Positions 9,300 to 18,364 of a stretch of DNA of 64,000 nucleotides are shown piece by piece. This stretch comes from Mucilaginibacter saanensis (GTDB lineage Bacteria; Bacteroidota; Bacteroidia; Sphingobacteriales; Sphingobacteriaceae). Made by a program: the position numbers and the translations under genes. The DNA is taken from contig NZ_JACHBZ010000002.1 of the NCBI RefSeq assembly GCF_014200575.1, forward strand, positions 496,001 through 560,000, given 5' to 3'. Every line of letters begins with the position of its first letter. Position 1 is the first letter of the stretch. Below the pieces are notes generated by a model, which did no database searches, was not told where the DNA came from, and worked only from the letters and a program-made list of their open reading frames with translations.

Positions 9300-10228
9300 T
9301 GGTATATCGGCAGATTAAGGTTTTCTTTGGTAATAATATTTTGCAGGCTTTGCTGTAATTCGGCAGCATCAGCTTGAGATACCTGTTGCAACGGAGGCAT
9401 CATATACGATCTGCATAGGCCTGCACTTTCCATTAATGATTTTAACGCCGCTAAAGAACCACCCAATAACCGTTTACCCTGGTAAAGGTCGCCGAGTAAA
9501 TTAGAGTGTCTTTGTAATGATAATGCAGCCTGCTCGTCATTATTATCAGCGGCTACCAACATCTTATAATAAATATCAGGAAATAAATTACCGGTACTGG
9601 GTACAAGCCCATCGCCCCCGGTAAACAGGGCATGAGCAGATTGTGCTCCCCATCCTAAAAAATGACTGAAATCGCTCCGGTTGGCCCATAAGTTTAGTGA
9701 TTGCTTTAATCGTTCCGGGTTACGTTCAGAATCTTTAGTGCCTACAATATTGTCATGGTAACTCAGGTCATTTAGCAACTTTAGCTGTATAGATACATGG
9801 GTAGTTGCCGGTATATTGTAAACAATTAATGGCAGTGGAATTTCATTGGCCAGGGTTGTAAAATATTCTTTTATTTCCTGTTCTGTTAAAGTGAAGTAGG
9901 CTGGCAGATGTGCTACCACAACATCAACACCTTCATCTGCACACTGCTTAGCCATGGTTATGGAGTCGGCAACACAATTAGATGATATACCGGAATACAA
10001 TAATTTATTGGGCTGCTTAAGTTTTGCAGCCAGCCTGATGAAGTCGAGTTTTACGTCATTTGGTAATGAAGATGCCTCGCCGGTGGTACCTAAGATAAAA
10101 GGTACACCTCCGTAGTTAAAAATATTATCGAAAATTTTCTCAACGGCTTCATGATCCAGCTTATATTTTTCAGTAAGAGGGGTAATTGATGGTACCACCA
10201 AACCATTATATTTCTTTTTTATTTTCAT
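9296..10228 (-). CDS. DapA/NanA-family class I aldolase or dehydratase
   Basis: 310 residues, the normal length for the DHDPS/N-acetylneuraminate lyase family. It has the GTTGE pyruvate-carboxylate loop (47-51), Tyr137 in VYNIP and the Schiff-base Lys165 in IVGTKDSE. The family adds or releases pyruvate-type units from 2-keto-3-deoxy sugar acids, sialic acid or related compounds. In this operon it more likely cleaves an acid sugar than makes lysine. Its product aldehyde would suit the Fe-alcohol dehydrogenase encoded 6 nt upstream. The stop overlaps the PdxA-type start by 4 nt. Substrate is unknown. Confidence 0.88.
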   Translation of the reverse strand: MKIKKKYNGLVVPSITPLTEKYKLDHEAVEKIFDNIFNYGGVPFILGTTGEASSLPNDVKLDFIRLAAKLKQPNKLLYSGISSNCVADSITMAKQCADEGVDVVVAHLPAYFTLTEQEIKEYFTTLANEIPLPLIVYNIPATTHVSIQLKLLNDLSYHDNIVGTKDSERNPERLKQSLNLWANRSDFSHFLGWGAQSAHALFTGGDGLVPSTGNLFPDIYYKMLVAADNNDEQAALSLQRHSNLLGDLYQGKRLLGGSLAALKSLMESAGLCRSYMMPPLQQVSQADAAELQQSLQNIITKENLNLPIYQ

Positions 10229-10234
10229 GTTGTT

Positions 10235-11401
10235 TCAATAAGCTGCCTCGTAAATGTTGATCGCATCGCTGAGATTTATCGGACGTGGATTGTTTCTAAG
10301 TAATCGTGTAATTTTCATGGCATCGGCCGCAATAGCAGGTATGGCTTCTTTTTTTATACCCGCAGCGCTCAGGGTAGATGGTATGTTACATTGTTCAATT
10401 AATTCCCTGATCATTGCAACCCCCGCATAAGCGGTATCCATATCGGTTTTACCACTATTGCAGCCTAAAGTGCGGGCAACCTGGGCATAGCGGTCTGGTG
10501 CCGTAGGTATGTTAAACTCCATAATATATGGCAGTAATAATGCATTGGATAAGCCGTGGGCTAAATGGAACATACTGCCCAGTGGGTAGGATAAAGCATG
10601 TACGCCCGCAGTATTTACAGGGCCCAGGCAAAAACCGCCTAACATGCTGCCTATGGCAAGTTGGGTGCGGGCATTTTCATCACTTCCATTCCTGATCACT
10701 TTAATCAAATTGTTAGCTATTAATCTTATGCCTTCCAAGGCGTACATATCAATAAATGGATGCGCGAACAGGTTTGTATAAGCCTCCAGGCAATGGGTAA
10801 GTGCATCAAGCCCGGTTGCGGCTGTAATATCCGGCGGCAGGTTATAGGTTAAAACAGGGTCGATAATAACTACATCCGGAACAAGGTATGGACTAATAAT
10901 GCCTTTCTTTTGATTGTCTGCATCGTCAATTAATATGGCATTGGGCGATACCTCGCTGCCTGTACCTGCAGTGGTTGGTACGCATATGAGTTTGATGTTG
11001 CGTTTTTTGAGTAAACCAATACCTGTAATGTCTTTTAAACTTTGATCGTTATTGATTTGAGCAGCCAACAGTTTGGCTATATCAAGTACGCTGCCTCCGC
11101 CAATGCCAACAACTGCATCAACAGGTTTATTGATAACAGAATTTAGTAAAGTTTCAAAGTCAAAAAAGGATGGCTCCTGAACAATAGCTGTATTGATATG
11201 AACGGTTATGCCCCGCTCATTAAGCTGTTGTATAAGCGGATTGAGCTTTGTTAAAAGTACATTTATGGTAATTATTAATACGTTAGAGTATTCGCCGGCG
11301 ATTACCTCATCGGCTAATTTATTAAGCGAGTTTTTTCCGATAATTATTTGAGATGGGAATCTTAAGGAGATATCCCGGTATACATTATCTGTTTGTATCA
11401 T
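10235..11401 (-). CDS. Iron-containing alcohol dehydrogenase
   Basis: 388 residues, family III metal-dependent alcohol dehydrogenase. It has the NAD-binding GGGSVLDIAK (101-110), TTAGTGSEVSPNAI (143-156), and the four metal ligands expected of the family: D199 and H203 in GLDALTHCLEAY, H268 and H282. It is the first gene of the seven-gene minus-strand operon. A likely job is reducing the aldehyde released by the aldolase, or oxidising a hydroxy-acid or sugar alcohol. The upstream region is long and contains repeated TATAACCAAT motifs that may control the whole operon. Confidence 0.9.
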   Translation of the reverse strand: MIQTDNVYRDISLRFPSQIIIGKNSLNKLADEVIAGEYSNVLIITINVLLTKLNPLIQQLNERGITVHINTAIVQEPSFFDFETLLNSVINKPVDAVVGIGGGSVLDIAKLLAAQINNDQSLKDITGIGLLKKRNIKLICVPTTAGTGSEVSPNAILIDDADNQKKGIISPYLVPDVVIIDPVLTYNLPPDITAATGLDALTHCLEAYTNLFAHPFIDMYALEGIRLIANNLIKVIRNGSDENARTQLAIGSMLGGFCLGPVNTAGVHALSYPLGSMFHLAHGLSNALLLPYIMEFNIPTAPDRYAQVARTLGCNSGKTDMDTAYAGVAMIRELIEQCNIPSTLSAAGIKKEAIPAIAADAMKITRLLRNNPRPINLSDAINIYEAAY

Positions 11402-11973
11402 ATATTATATTACCATGAAATAAAATAGGGTATGGTTAATTGGTTATATGAACAAAGATGTACAAAGGCGCTTTTCGTTTTTAGCTATCTGTTATCAAAT
11501 TATTGTACGATATTATCTAAAGTTATTCTGATATAACCAATACCGGTTGCCTGATCATATAAGACAATGATATAAAGTAATAGGGTCACTTGCGGATACT
11601 GTATTGAAAAGTGAGATATAGGCTGTATTGGTCAATTATGTAGCTTAATTACCTTAAGAAAAAGTGGTTTTGAATAGCTGGCACAGTAATTTGATTCTTA
11701 TCATGGTTAGTTATACTAATCATGTAGTGCTGAAATCGGCAAGTTTTAATGATTTGTAAATTGGTTATAAACTGTTGTTTTATCAAAAAAATAACAGCTA
11801 CCCGCCATAACGGAGTTAAAGCGGCAAGGCAATTTATTATAGAGAACCAGGTTGTTTTTGTTTAAACACCCGTAAGGAGGTTCTATGGAGTGCTTCAGTA
11901 TTGCAAATAAAAAGCCGCAATAATTATTGCGGCTTTTTAATGATAGGAGTTACGGTTTCTTTAATGCGGATTA
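11402..11973. promoter_or_regulatory. Regulatory intergenic region upstream of the acid-sugar operon
   Basis: 572 nt without a gene between the Fe-ADH start (11401, minus) and the SusD stop (11974, minus). It must hold the operon promoter. The decamer TATAACCAAT occurs three times: complement at 11440-11449, direct at 11532-11541 and complement at 11760-11769. A related ATAACCAAT lies just upstream of susC. The far end holds the SusD terminator (11909-11938). No coding frame was recognised. Confidence 0.5.
11909..11938 (-). terminator. Rho-independent terminator after susCD
   Basis: Perfect 30-nt palindrome, AAAAAGCCGCAATAA followed by its complement ending in a T run on both strands. It lies 36 nt beyond the SusD stop and separates susCD from the acid-sugar operon. 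Confidence 0.85.
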
Positions 11974-13500
11974 TTATTTATAATCCGGGTTTTGAATTAA
12001 TATGCCACCGCTTTTATCAATTTCTGTTTGTGGCAGCGGCCATTTGTAAAACTTATCTTCAAAGTGATAATTGATAAGTGAGGTTTTTACTGCGTTAAGC
12101 ACTGGTCCGGCAATGTGCCATCTCAATAGGTCATAATGGCGCAGGCCTTCAAAGGCGAGCTCAATGCGGCGCTCATGTCTTATCCTTTCGCGCATCTGAT
12201 CCTTTGTGTAACCTGCCGGATATGGCGGCATACTTACACGGGCACGCAGATCTGCCATCGCTTTATAAACGGTAGCATCCGGACCTGCAATCTCATTCTG
12301 GGCTTCGGCATACATCAGCATTACTTCACCCAAACGTAATATAACAGCATCCTGCTGACTCAGCGTAGAGAAGCCATAAGGCATATTGTTAGGCTCCAGG
12401 AACTTGATGGTACCATAACCAGTAGGCCTTAGGTTTGATGGATGATACACCTTGCCCGGGCCAAAGTTAACAGAATCGGCATATATGGTTTTGGCCATCC
12501 TGGGGTCGCGGTTATGAAAAATTCCTTTTTTGGTGGTATCCGTAAGCGGTGATTGTCCGTAGGGTAAACCATCAGTACATTCAAAGGCGTCAACCATATT
12601 TTGCAGTGGTGCACAGGCATCGTAATCGCCGTAGTATAAATCCCATGGTGTTGTATTATTTGGCGCTAAAAAGTTAATAGAGAAAATGATCTCGGTATTA
12701 TTTTTTTGCGTGGCATCCCTAAATACATCCTCAAAATTAGTGCTCAGTTTATATTGGCCCATTAAGTCCAGGCATAAATCTCTCACCTGAGTTAATATGG
12801 TTGGGTCAGGCGTACCATTGGTGCCATAAGCCGCAAATAATAGCACACGTGCTTTTAACGCTTTGGCCGATGAGGCCGCTGCGTGTCCGCCATTGGCGTA
12901 GTAGGCAGCCGTGTTCAAATTGGCTATACTATAGTCCAGATCGGTTGTTATTTGGGTCAGGACCTGAGCGGCAGGTACTTTAGGTTGTTTTTGATTGCTT
13001 AAATCAAGTGGTTGCAAAACCAATGGTACATCGCCATAGATGCTGTACAGTTGAAAATAGAAAAAAGCTCTGATAAATCTTACTTCACCTTCGTAAACTT
13101 TTCTTTGGGCATCTGAGATATCAGAACCTTTGTAATTACCCAAGTTTTGCAAAAATAAATTTACCCGGGCAATACCTGTATAACTATCATTATAAATGCC
13201 AGTTTCGTAGCCGCCGGTAGTTGGGTTAAAGTTGCCCTGAACAAAGTCCTTAGAGCTACCCGAGTTAAACTGGTTATATCCGTTATCGGTAAAACAATCC
13301 CTGAAACCTATACCTACTGCAAACTCCTCTGGTTGTAAAGAACCGTACACGGCTGCAAGAGCTTCATCAAAATCGGCTTTTGATTTATAAAAAGTTGAAG
13401 TGGCAATCTGATCTAAAGGGTTCAGATCAAGGGCCTTTTTACATGCGCCCAAAAACAGCGATGTAATTAATATGATGGTTATTATGATTCGATTTTTCAT
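11974..13500 (-). CDS. SusD/RagB-family nutrient-binding lipoprotein
   Basis: 508 residues with a type II signal ending in LFLGAC (lipidated C20), then the typical SusD start KALDLNPLDQIATSTFYKS. C-terminal RagB/SusD landmarks include the LRLGEVMLMYAEAQNE helix and the ERRIELAFEGLRHYDLLRW stretch. It sits on the outer-membrane surface and closes the lid of the SusC transporter over a glycan. It lies 10 nt after the susC stop and is followed by a strong terminator, so susC-susD form one unit. Ligand is unknown, but the neighbouring glycosidases and esterase suggest a decorated plant or microbial polysaccharide. Confidence 0.95.
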   Translation of the reverse strand: MKNRIIITIILITSLFLGACKKALDLNPLDQIATSTFYKSKADFDEALAAVYGSLQPEEFAVGIGFRDCFTDNGYNQFNSGSSKDFVQGNFNPTTGGYETGIYNDSYTGIARVNLFLQNLGNYKGSDISDAQRKVYEGEVRFIRAFFYFQLYSIYGDVPLVLQPLDLSNQKQPKVPAAQVLTQITTDLDYSIANLNTAAYYANGGHAAASSAKALKARVLLFAAYGTNGTPDPTILTQVRDLCLDLMGQYKLSTNFEDVFRDATQKNNTEIIFSINFLAPNNTTPWDLYYGDYDACAPLQNMVDAFECTDGLPYGQSPLTDTTKKGIFHNRDPRMAKTIYADSVNFGPGKVYHPSNLRPTGYGTIKFLEPNNMPYGFSTLSQQDAVILRLGEVMLMYAEAQNEIAGPDATVYKAMADLRARVSMPPYPAGYTKDQMRERIRHERRIELAFEGLRHYDLLRWHIAGPVLNAVKTSLINYHFEDKFYKWPLPQTEIDKSGGILIQNPDYK

Positions 13501-13510
13501 GTAGGACTAA

Positions 13511-16500
13511 TTAAAAAGTAACATTTACACCCAAGGAGTATATTTTATTTTGCGGGTACTGTACCTGGTCTCCGCTACCATAACGCTCCGGATCAAGACC
13601 TTTAAATTTGGTGATAGTAAATAAATTATCGCCGGCAAAATAAACTCTCAGCCTGTTGATACCTATCTTTTTGGTAACCTGTGCAGGAATGGTATAACCG
13701 AATACAAGATTTTTAAGTCGTGCATAGGATGCGTCCTGTAAGAAGTAAGAAGACCGGCGACCGATTTTATCCGGTGCGCTTTGCCCAAAATAAATGCGTG
13801 GCATAGTGGTTGACGGGTGTTCAGGTGTCCATGCGTTTAACCAATCTGTGGTTGGCGAGGCGCCTTGTACAAAAGGTATAGTGCCCCAACCAGATACGTA
13901 TGATTTTACCCCGTAAACACCTTGAAGCATAGCAGAAAGGTCAAAGCCTTTAAAACTGGCAGACAAATTGAATGAGTAGTTTAATTTAGGATACACACCA
14001 CCAATAATGGTCCTGTCATTTTGATCAATTTTGCCATCACCATTCACATCCTTGTATTTTAGATCGCCTGGTAAGGTAGAATCAGAAAACTGTTTAGGTG
14101 AATTGGCAACTTCTGCTGCTGACTGAAATATCCCGACCACCTGCAGCATATAGAATGAATTCCAGGGTTGGCCATTTTGGTTAATGGTATAATCACCAAT
14201 TTCTGTTTGGCCAAACTGTACCAGTTTATTACGATTATGATCAAGGTTAACACCCAGGTTGTAAGCAAAGCCGCTTAAAGCACCATCTCGTATAACGTTA
14301 TTATACGATAAACCGAGTTCAACGCCGCGGTTATTCACCACACCGTTATTAATAGTAGGAGCACTTAGGCCCACCGCTGCGGTAACCTGAGCCTGCCTTA
14401 AAATATCAGATGTAGTTTTGCTATACCAATCGGCAGTTAAATTAAAGTTTTTGAAAATGGTAACATCTAAACCAATATCGGTCATGGTGGTAGTTTCCCA
14501 CTTGATAACAGGATTGTTCAGGTTTTGCTGGGCCACACCTGTTGTAAGGGTTGAGTTATCAAACGAGTAATTGCCGGTAAAATTCAATAAGGCCTGGTAT
14601 GGATAATTAGCGCCGTACCCACCAATCACAATGTTCTGATTCCCTAACTGACCCCATGAACCTCTTAATTTAAAGTTATCCAGCCATTTTAAATCCATTG
14701 CTTTTACAAATGGCTCTTCTGTGGCTCTCCAACCAGCAGAAAATGACGGAAATACTCCCCATTTGTTACTGCCCGAAAATTTTGAACTTCCGTCATCACG
14801 GACAGTACCTTCTAACAGATAACGACCTTTATAATCATAATTCAAACGACCGAAATATGACATTAAAGCCCATTGATTACCACTTCCATAAGCGTTTTGT
14901 ATATCTGAGCCGCCAGCATTCAGTTCCTGTAAATCTAAGTCGGCAAAGTTCTTCCGGTAGCCTTGTAAATACTGATATTTACTTTGTTCAATACTGTATC
15001 CAACTTGAGCCTTAATACTATGTCCGTGAAAATTATGCGCATAATTTAAGTAGCTATATAAGTTGGTATAAACGGTTTGTTCGTCCTGATCGGTTAAGCC
15101 TTTACCCAAGTCTAACGTGGATTGCAGTTGATTGGTCTTGAAATTGTATTCATCAAGGCTTGCTTTAAAATCCTTGTACTTATCCATATTAAAATTCACC
15201 GCACCTTTGGTATACCAGGAAAAATCCTTATTGAATTGAACTTCAAACCAAGCCTGTGCATTTACGGCGTAATCATTAGTAACCCTGGTATAGTTTTGAT
15301 CCAATACAGCTATTGGGTTCTTATTGTTATATTCAAAGTCATAAGCTTTATAGGTGTAACGTCCGCTGCCATCGGTCAGGTAAGGGCCGTAGGTAGGAGC
15401 TTGGGACATGGCCGAAAGAAAAAGGTCCATTGAAGAACCATCCCATTGAGTTGGCGATGAAGGGTTACCCGCTACAGCGTCCCGTGTACCTGATTTTAAC
15501 AATACGTTTGTCCCGAATTTAATATGGTTATTTATTTTTGAAGTTAAATTGATACGAGCACTATATCTTTGATAGTTAAAGCCTCTTTCAATCCCATTTT
15601 GATCCACATAGCCTAACGATACATTATATGTTGTTTTATCGTTACCGCCGCTAAAGGTCAGGTTATGATTTTGTGTAGGAGCGGTTCTGAATATCAGGCT
15701 TAACCAATCGGTATTAGGATAGTGAAGTTTATCCGTGCTGTTACGATAAAGATTGATTTGGTCCTGCGGATAAAGCGAGCCTGGATCTGTTGTGCCGCTG
15801 TTAATACGGGCCTGATTAAACAGCTCCATATATTGAGCAGAATTAGTTACCAGTTTAAACATTTTGGTAGGTTTATAAATACCCACGTTACCATCATAGG
15901 AAACTGACATTTGACCTGCTTTACCCTGCTTGGTTGTAACCAACACTACCCCGTTTGCTGCTCTTGAACCATATATAGATGCAGAGGCTGCATCTTTCAG
16001 TACCGATACGTTGTCTATATCGGTAGGGTTAAGATCGCTAAAGTTACCAGGAACACCATCAATCAGTACTAACGGATCTGAACCAGCGCCGCTAAATGTG
16101 CTGTTACCGCGGATACGGATAGATACGCTTTCGTTACCTGGTTCGCCAGAACCGGTATTTACCTGAACCCCAGGAGCCAAACCTTCCAGCATAGAGGCAG
16201 GGTTAACTACCGGGCGCTTGTTTAAGTCGTTGCCGCTTACTGTTGATACCGCACCGGTAAGGTTCACCTTTTTCTGTGTACCGTAACCAACTACCACAAT
16301 TTCATTAAGAGCCGAAGTTTGTTCCTTTAAAACTACATCAATACGCGTTTGGTTAGCTACCGGTATTTCTTGGGGAATAAAGCCTATAAAACTAAAAACC
16401 AATACGGCTTTGCTATCAGTAACATTAACAGCGTAACTTCCGTCAAGCTGGGTTTGCGCACCAATATTGCTTCCTTTTATTTTAACAGTAACTCCCGGTA

Positions 16501-16933
16501 TGGGTAAACCTTTTTCATCCTTAACATGACCGGTGATAGTGATGGCTTGCACGGCTTTTTCATCCAGTTGTTTTGGAGTAATTACAATGGTATTATTGTT
16601 AACTACGTAACTAAACGGCTGATCCTGAAAACACTGTTTTAACGCGTCACTTAGGTCGGCATTAAGCAAATGCACATTTACAGGTACAGCCTTTCTTAAC
16701 ATTTTTGCGTTATAGAAAATATTGAAGCCACTTTGCTGGTGAATTTCTTCCAAGGCTTCAGATAACGAAGCATTGTTTTTGTTAAGGCTGATCTTTTGTG
16801 CAAAGGTAGTGGCCGCACTAACTTGCAGTATGGATACCAGGCACAAAAAGAACGACAATTTCATAATCAGAAATAATTTAGATGTAAGGCAGGGCAGTTT
16901 CCTGCATCTTATTACAGTAGAATTTTTATACAT
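13511..16933 (-). CDS. SusC/RagA-family TonB-linked transporter with STN domain
   Basis: 1140 residues. The order is N-terminal signal (about 1-45), STN/secretin-like domain (about 46-120), carboxypeptidase-like regulatory domain (ITGHVKDEKGLPIPGV, about 132-215), TonB plug with the SusC-type segment SIRIRGNSTF, and a C-terminal 22-strand barrel. STN domains link transport to FecR anti-sigma factors, and a fecR gene lies directly upstream. The extended N-terminus before MKLSFF is typical of Sphingobacteriaceae SusC proteins, so the ATG at 16933 is kept. It imports an oligosaccharide with energy from TonB. It is co-transcribed with susD. Confidence 0.95.
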   Translation of the reverse strand: MYKNSTVIRCRKLPCLTSKLFLIMKLSFFLCLVSILQVSAATTFAQKISLNKNNASLSEALEEIHQQSGFNIFYNAKMLRKAVPVNVHLLNADLSDALKQCFQDQPFSYVVNNNTIVITPKQLDEKAVQAITITGHVKDEKGLPIPGVTVKIKGSNIGAQTQLDGSYAVNVTDSKAVLVFSFIGFIPQEIPVANQTRIDVVLKEQTSALNEIVVVGYGTQKKVNLTGAVSTVSGNDLNKRPVVNPASMLEGLAPGVQVNTGSGEPGNESVSIRIRGNSTFSGAGSDPLVLIDGVPGNFSDLNPTDIDNVSVLKDAASASIYGSRAANGVVLVTTKQGKAGQMSVSYDGNVGIYKPTKMFKLVTNSAQYMELFNQARINSGTTDPGSLYPQDQINLYRNSTDKLHYPNTDWLSLIFRTAPTQNHNLTFSGGNDKTTYNVSLGYVDQNGIERGFNYQRYSARINLTSKINNHIKFGTNVLLKSGTRDAVAGNPSSPTQWDGSSMDLFLSAMSQAPTYGPYLTDGSGRYTYKAYDFEYNNKNPIAVLDQNYTRVTNDYAVNAQAWFEVQFNKDFSWYTKGAVNFNMDKYKDFKASLDEYNFKTNQLQSTLDLGKGLTDQDEQTVYTNLYSYLNYAHNFHGHSIKAQVGYSIEQSKYQYLQGYRKNFADLDLQELNAGGSDIQNAYGSGNQWALMSYFGRLNYDYKGRYLLEGTVRDDGSSKFSGSNKWGVFPSFSAGWRATEEPFVKAMDLKWLDNFKLRGSWGQLGNQNIVIGGYGANYPYQALLNFTGNYSFDNSTLTTGVAQQNLNNPVIKWETTTMTDIGLDVTIFKNFNLTADWYSKTTSDILRQAQVTAAVGLSAPTINNGVVNNRGVELGLSYNNVIRDGALSGFAYNLGVNLDHNRNKLVQFGQTEIGDYTINQNGQPWNSFYMLQVVGIFQSAAEVANSPKQFSDSTLPGDLKYKDVNGDGKIDQNDRTIIGGVYPKLNYSFNLSASFKGFDLSAMLQGVYGVKSYVSGWGTIPFVQGASPTTDWLNAWTPEHPSTTMPRIYFGQSAPDKIGRRSSYFLQDASYARLKNLVFGYTIPAQVTKKIGINRLRVYFAGDNLFTITKFKGLDPERYGSGDQVQYPQNKIYSLGVNVTF

Positions 16934-17069
16934 TTGAATGTTAGGTTAAATAATTGGTTATGAGAAATATGATCATTAGCAGAAACCTGACAGCTATTCA
17001 AAGCTTTATACCAGGGGCGCTGCGAACGCTCCTGGTTATAAACAGGTTACCATTATTAAAGCGGAAATG
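16934..17069 (-). promoter_or_regulatory. fecR-susC spacer with hairpin and susC leader
   Basis: A hairpin at 17008-17039 (arms ATACCAGG...GCG and CGC.CCTGGTTAT) has no following T run on the minus strand, so it may be an mRNA processing or attenuation site rather than a full terminator. Close to susC, the minus strand reads ATAACCAATTA and then TTTAACCTAACA before the ATG. Both motifs recur elsewhere in the window. Confidence 0.4.
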
Positions 17070-18227
17070 TTACTTCATAATGATTACCCTCCTTCCTTCA
17101 AATTTATAGTGAATTGAACGTGTAAGCTCCATAATATTTAACAAGTCGGTTATATTCTTGTATTTAGATATGGTACCGCCAAATTCATTATTCTGCACAT
17201 CGCCCTGGTATTCCACATCTACATCGTACCATCGGCTCACTTGTTTCATAATATCCACAATGTTTGCATCATGAAATACAAACAGACCGTTTTTCCAGGC
17301 CATGGTTTGTTGCATATCTGCTGTGCTAATCTTAATGGCTTCGCCTGATTTAACTGCAACACCTTGCTGACCAGGAATCAGCATCACTACCGAAGCCCCG
17401 CTGGTCATACGTACAGAACCTTCGAGCAGGGTAGTAGTTATATTATTATCGTCATTATAAGCGTTTATATTAAAGTGCGTGCCCAGTACTTGGATTTGCG
17501 TGCCATTAGCCTGTACAATAAATGGCTTGGCCTTATTTTTAGCCACTTCAAAATATGCTTCACCGCTCAACTCTACCTCACGTTGTTTGCCGGTAAAGGC
17601 CTGTGGAAACCTGATTGATGATGCAGCATTTAACCAAACTTTAGTGCCATCTTCCAGTACAATCTGGTATTGTCCGCCCCGGGGAGTTGTTATGGTATTA
17701 AATTCAGGTTCGGCGGTTGCCGGAGCTTTACTAAAACTGTACACCAACGTACCATTTTGGGTTTTACTTACCGTTATGCCGGGTTTGCTAACCAAATTGC
17801 CGTTTTTGGCATCATTTAAAATAATACGGGAGCCATCGGCCATGGTTAGGTAGGCTTTATTACCACCGGGAAGTATATCCAGTGGTTTCGTTTTTGTTGA
17901 AAGCGTTATCGGCGCAGAAGCGGTTTTGTATTTTTCAACTAAAAGTAATCCGGCAAACAGCGCGATCAGTAAAATTGCGGCTACCTGCAGCCATCTGTAT
18001 TTATTAACTTTCCTTTCAGGGAGTTTAACTATTTTACGGCTATCACTTAATTTTTGCCAGATACGGTTATGTACGTCGTCTTCCTTTGCTAAATCATTGT
18101 CCCAGCCGTCTTCAAGTAAGCTTATCTCATCACGATAGTTATCCAGCAGCTCTTTCTCAGCGGGGGTACATAGCCCGTTATTGTACTTTTCATACAAAGC
18201 CAGAAACTCGTTTTTGGTTATCATCAA
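17070..18227 (-). CDS. FecR-family anti-sigma factor
   Basis: 385 residues. A cytoplasmic N-terminal helical region (about 1-75) precedes one membrane helix (about 82-100, VAAILLIALFAGLLLVEKY). A periplasmic FecR domain follows (TTPRGGQYQIVLEDGTKVWL onward), then a C-terminal DUF4974/STN-like domain (VDIMKQVSRWYDVDVEY). FecR holds the ECF sigma factor at the membrane and releases it when the TonB transporter signals ligand. Genes on either side fit: susC downstream on the same strand and an ECF sigma gene diverging 137 nt away. The second Met (18224) is an equally good start. Confidence 0.93.
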   Translation of the reverse strand: MMITKNEFLALYEKYNNGLCTPAEKELLDNYRDEISLLEDGWDNDLAKEDDVHNRIWQKLSDSRKIVKLPERKVNKYRWLQVAAILLIALFAGLLLVEKYKTASAPITLSTKTKPLDILPGGNKAYLTMADGSRIILNDAKNGNLVSKPGITVSKTQNGTLVYSFSKAPATAEPEFNTITTPRGGQYQIVLEDGTKVWLNAASSIRFPQAFTGKQREVELSGEAYFEVAKNKAKPFIVQANGTQIQVLGTHFNINAYNDDNNITTTLLEGSVRMTSGASVVMLIPGQQGVAVKSGEAIKISTADMQQTMAWKNGLFVFHDANIVDIMKQVSRWYDVDVEYQGDVQNNEFGGTISKYKNITDLLNIMELTRSIHYKFEGRRVIIMK

Positions 18228-18320
18228 GAATTATAATTACAGGTTTACATGTTGGTAGTGTAGATTTTGGTTGGGCACACACATAGATTTTGTGTTTTTT
18301 TATTTGTTACATATAAATGA

Positions 18321-18350
18321 TTGACTTATTACCGGGCTTTTTATAATTTT
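18321..18350 (+). promoter_or_regulatory. Candidate promoter of the ECF sigma gene
   Basis: TTGACT at 18321 and TATAAT at 18342 are 15 nt apart and sit just upstream of the sigma start (18365). The shape also partly fits the Bacteroidota TTTG/TAnnTTTG type. Assignment is by eye. Confidence 0.4.
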
Positions 18351-18364
18351 ATCCGGCCAATTAT

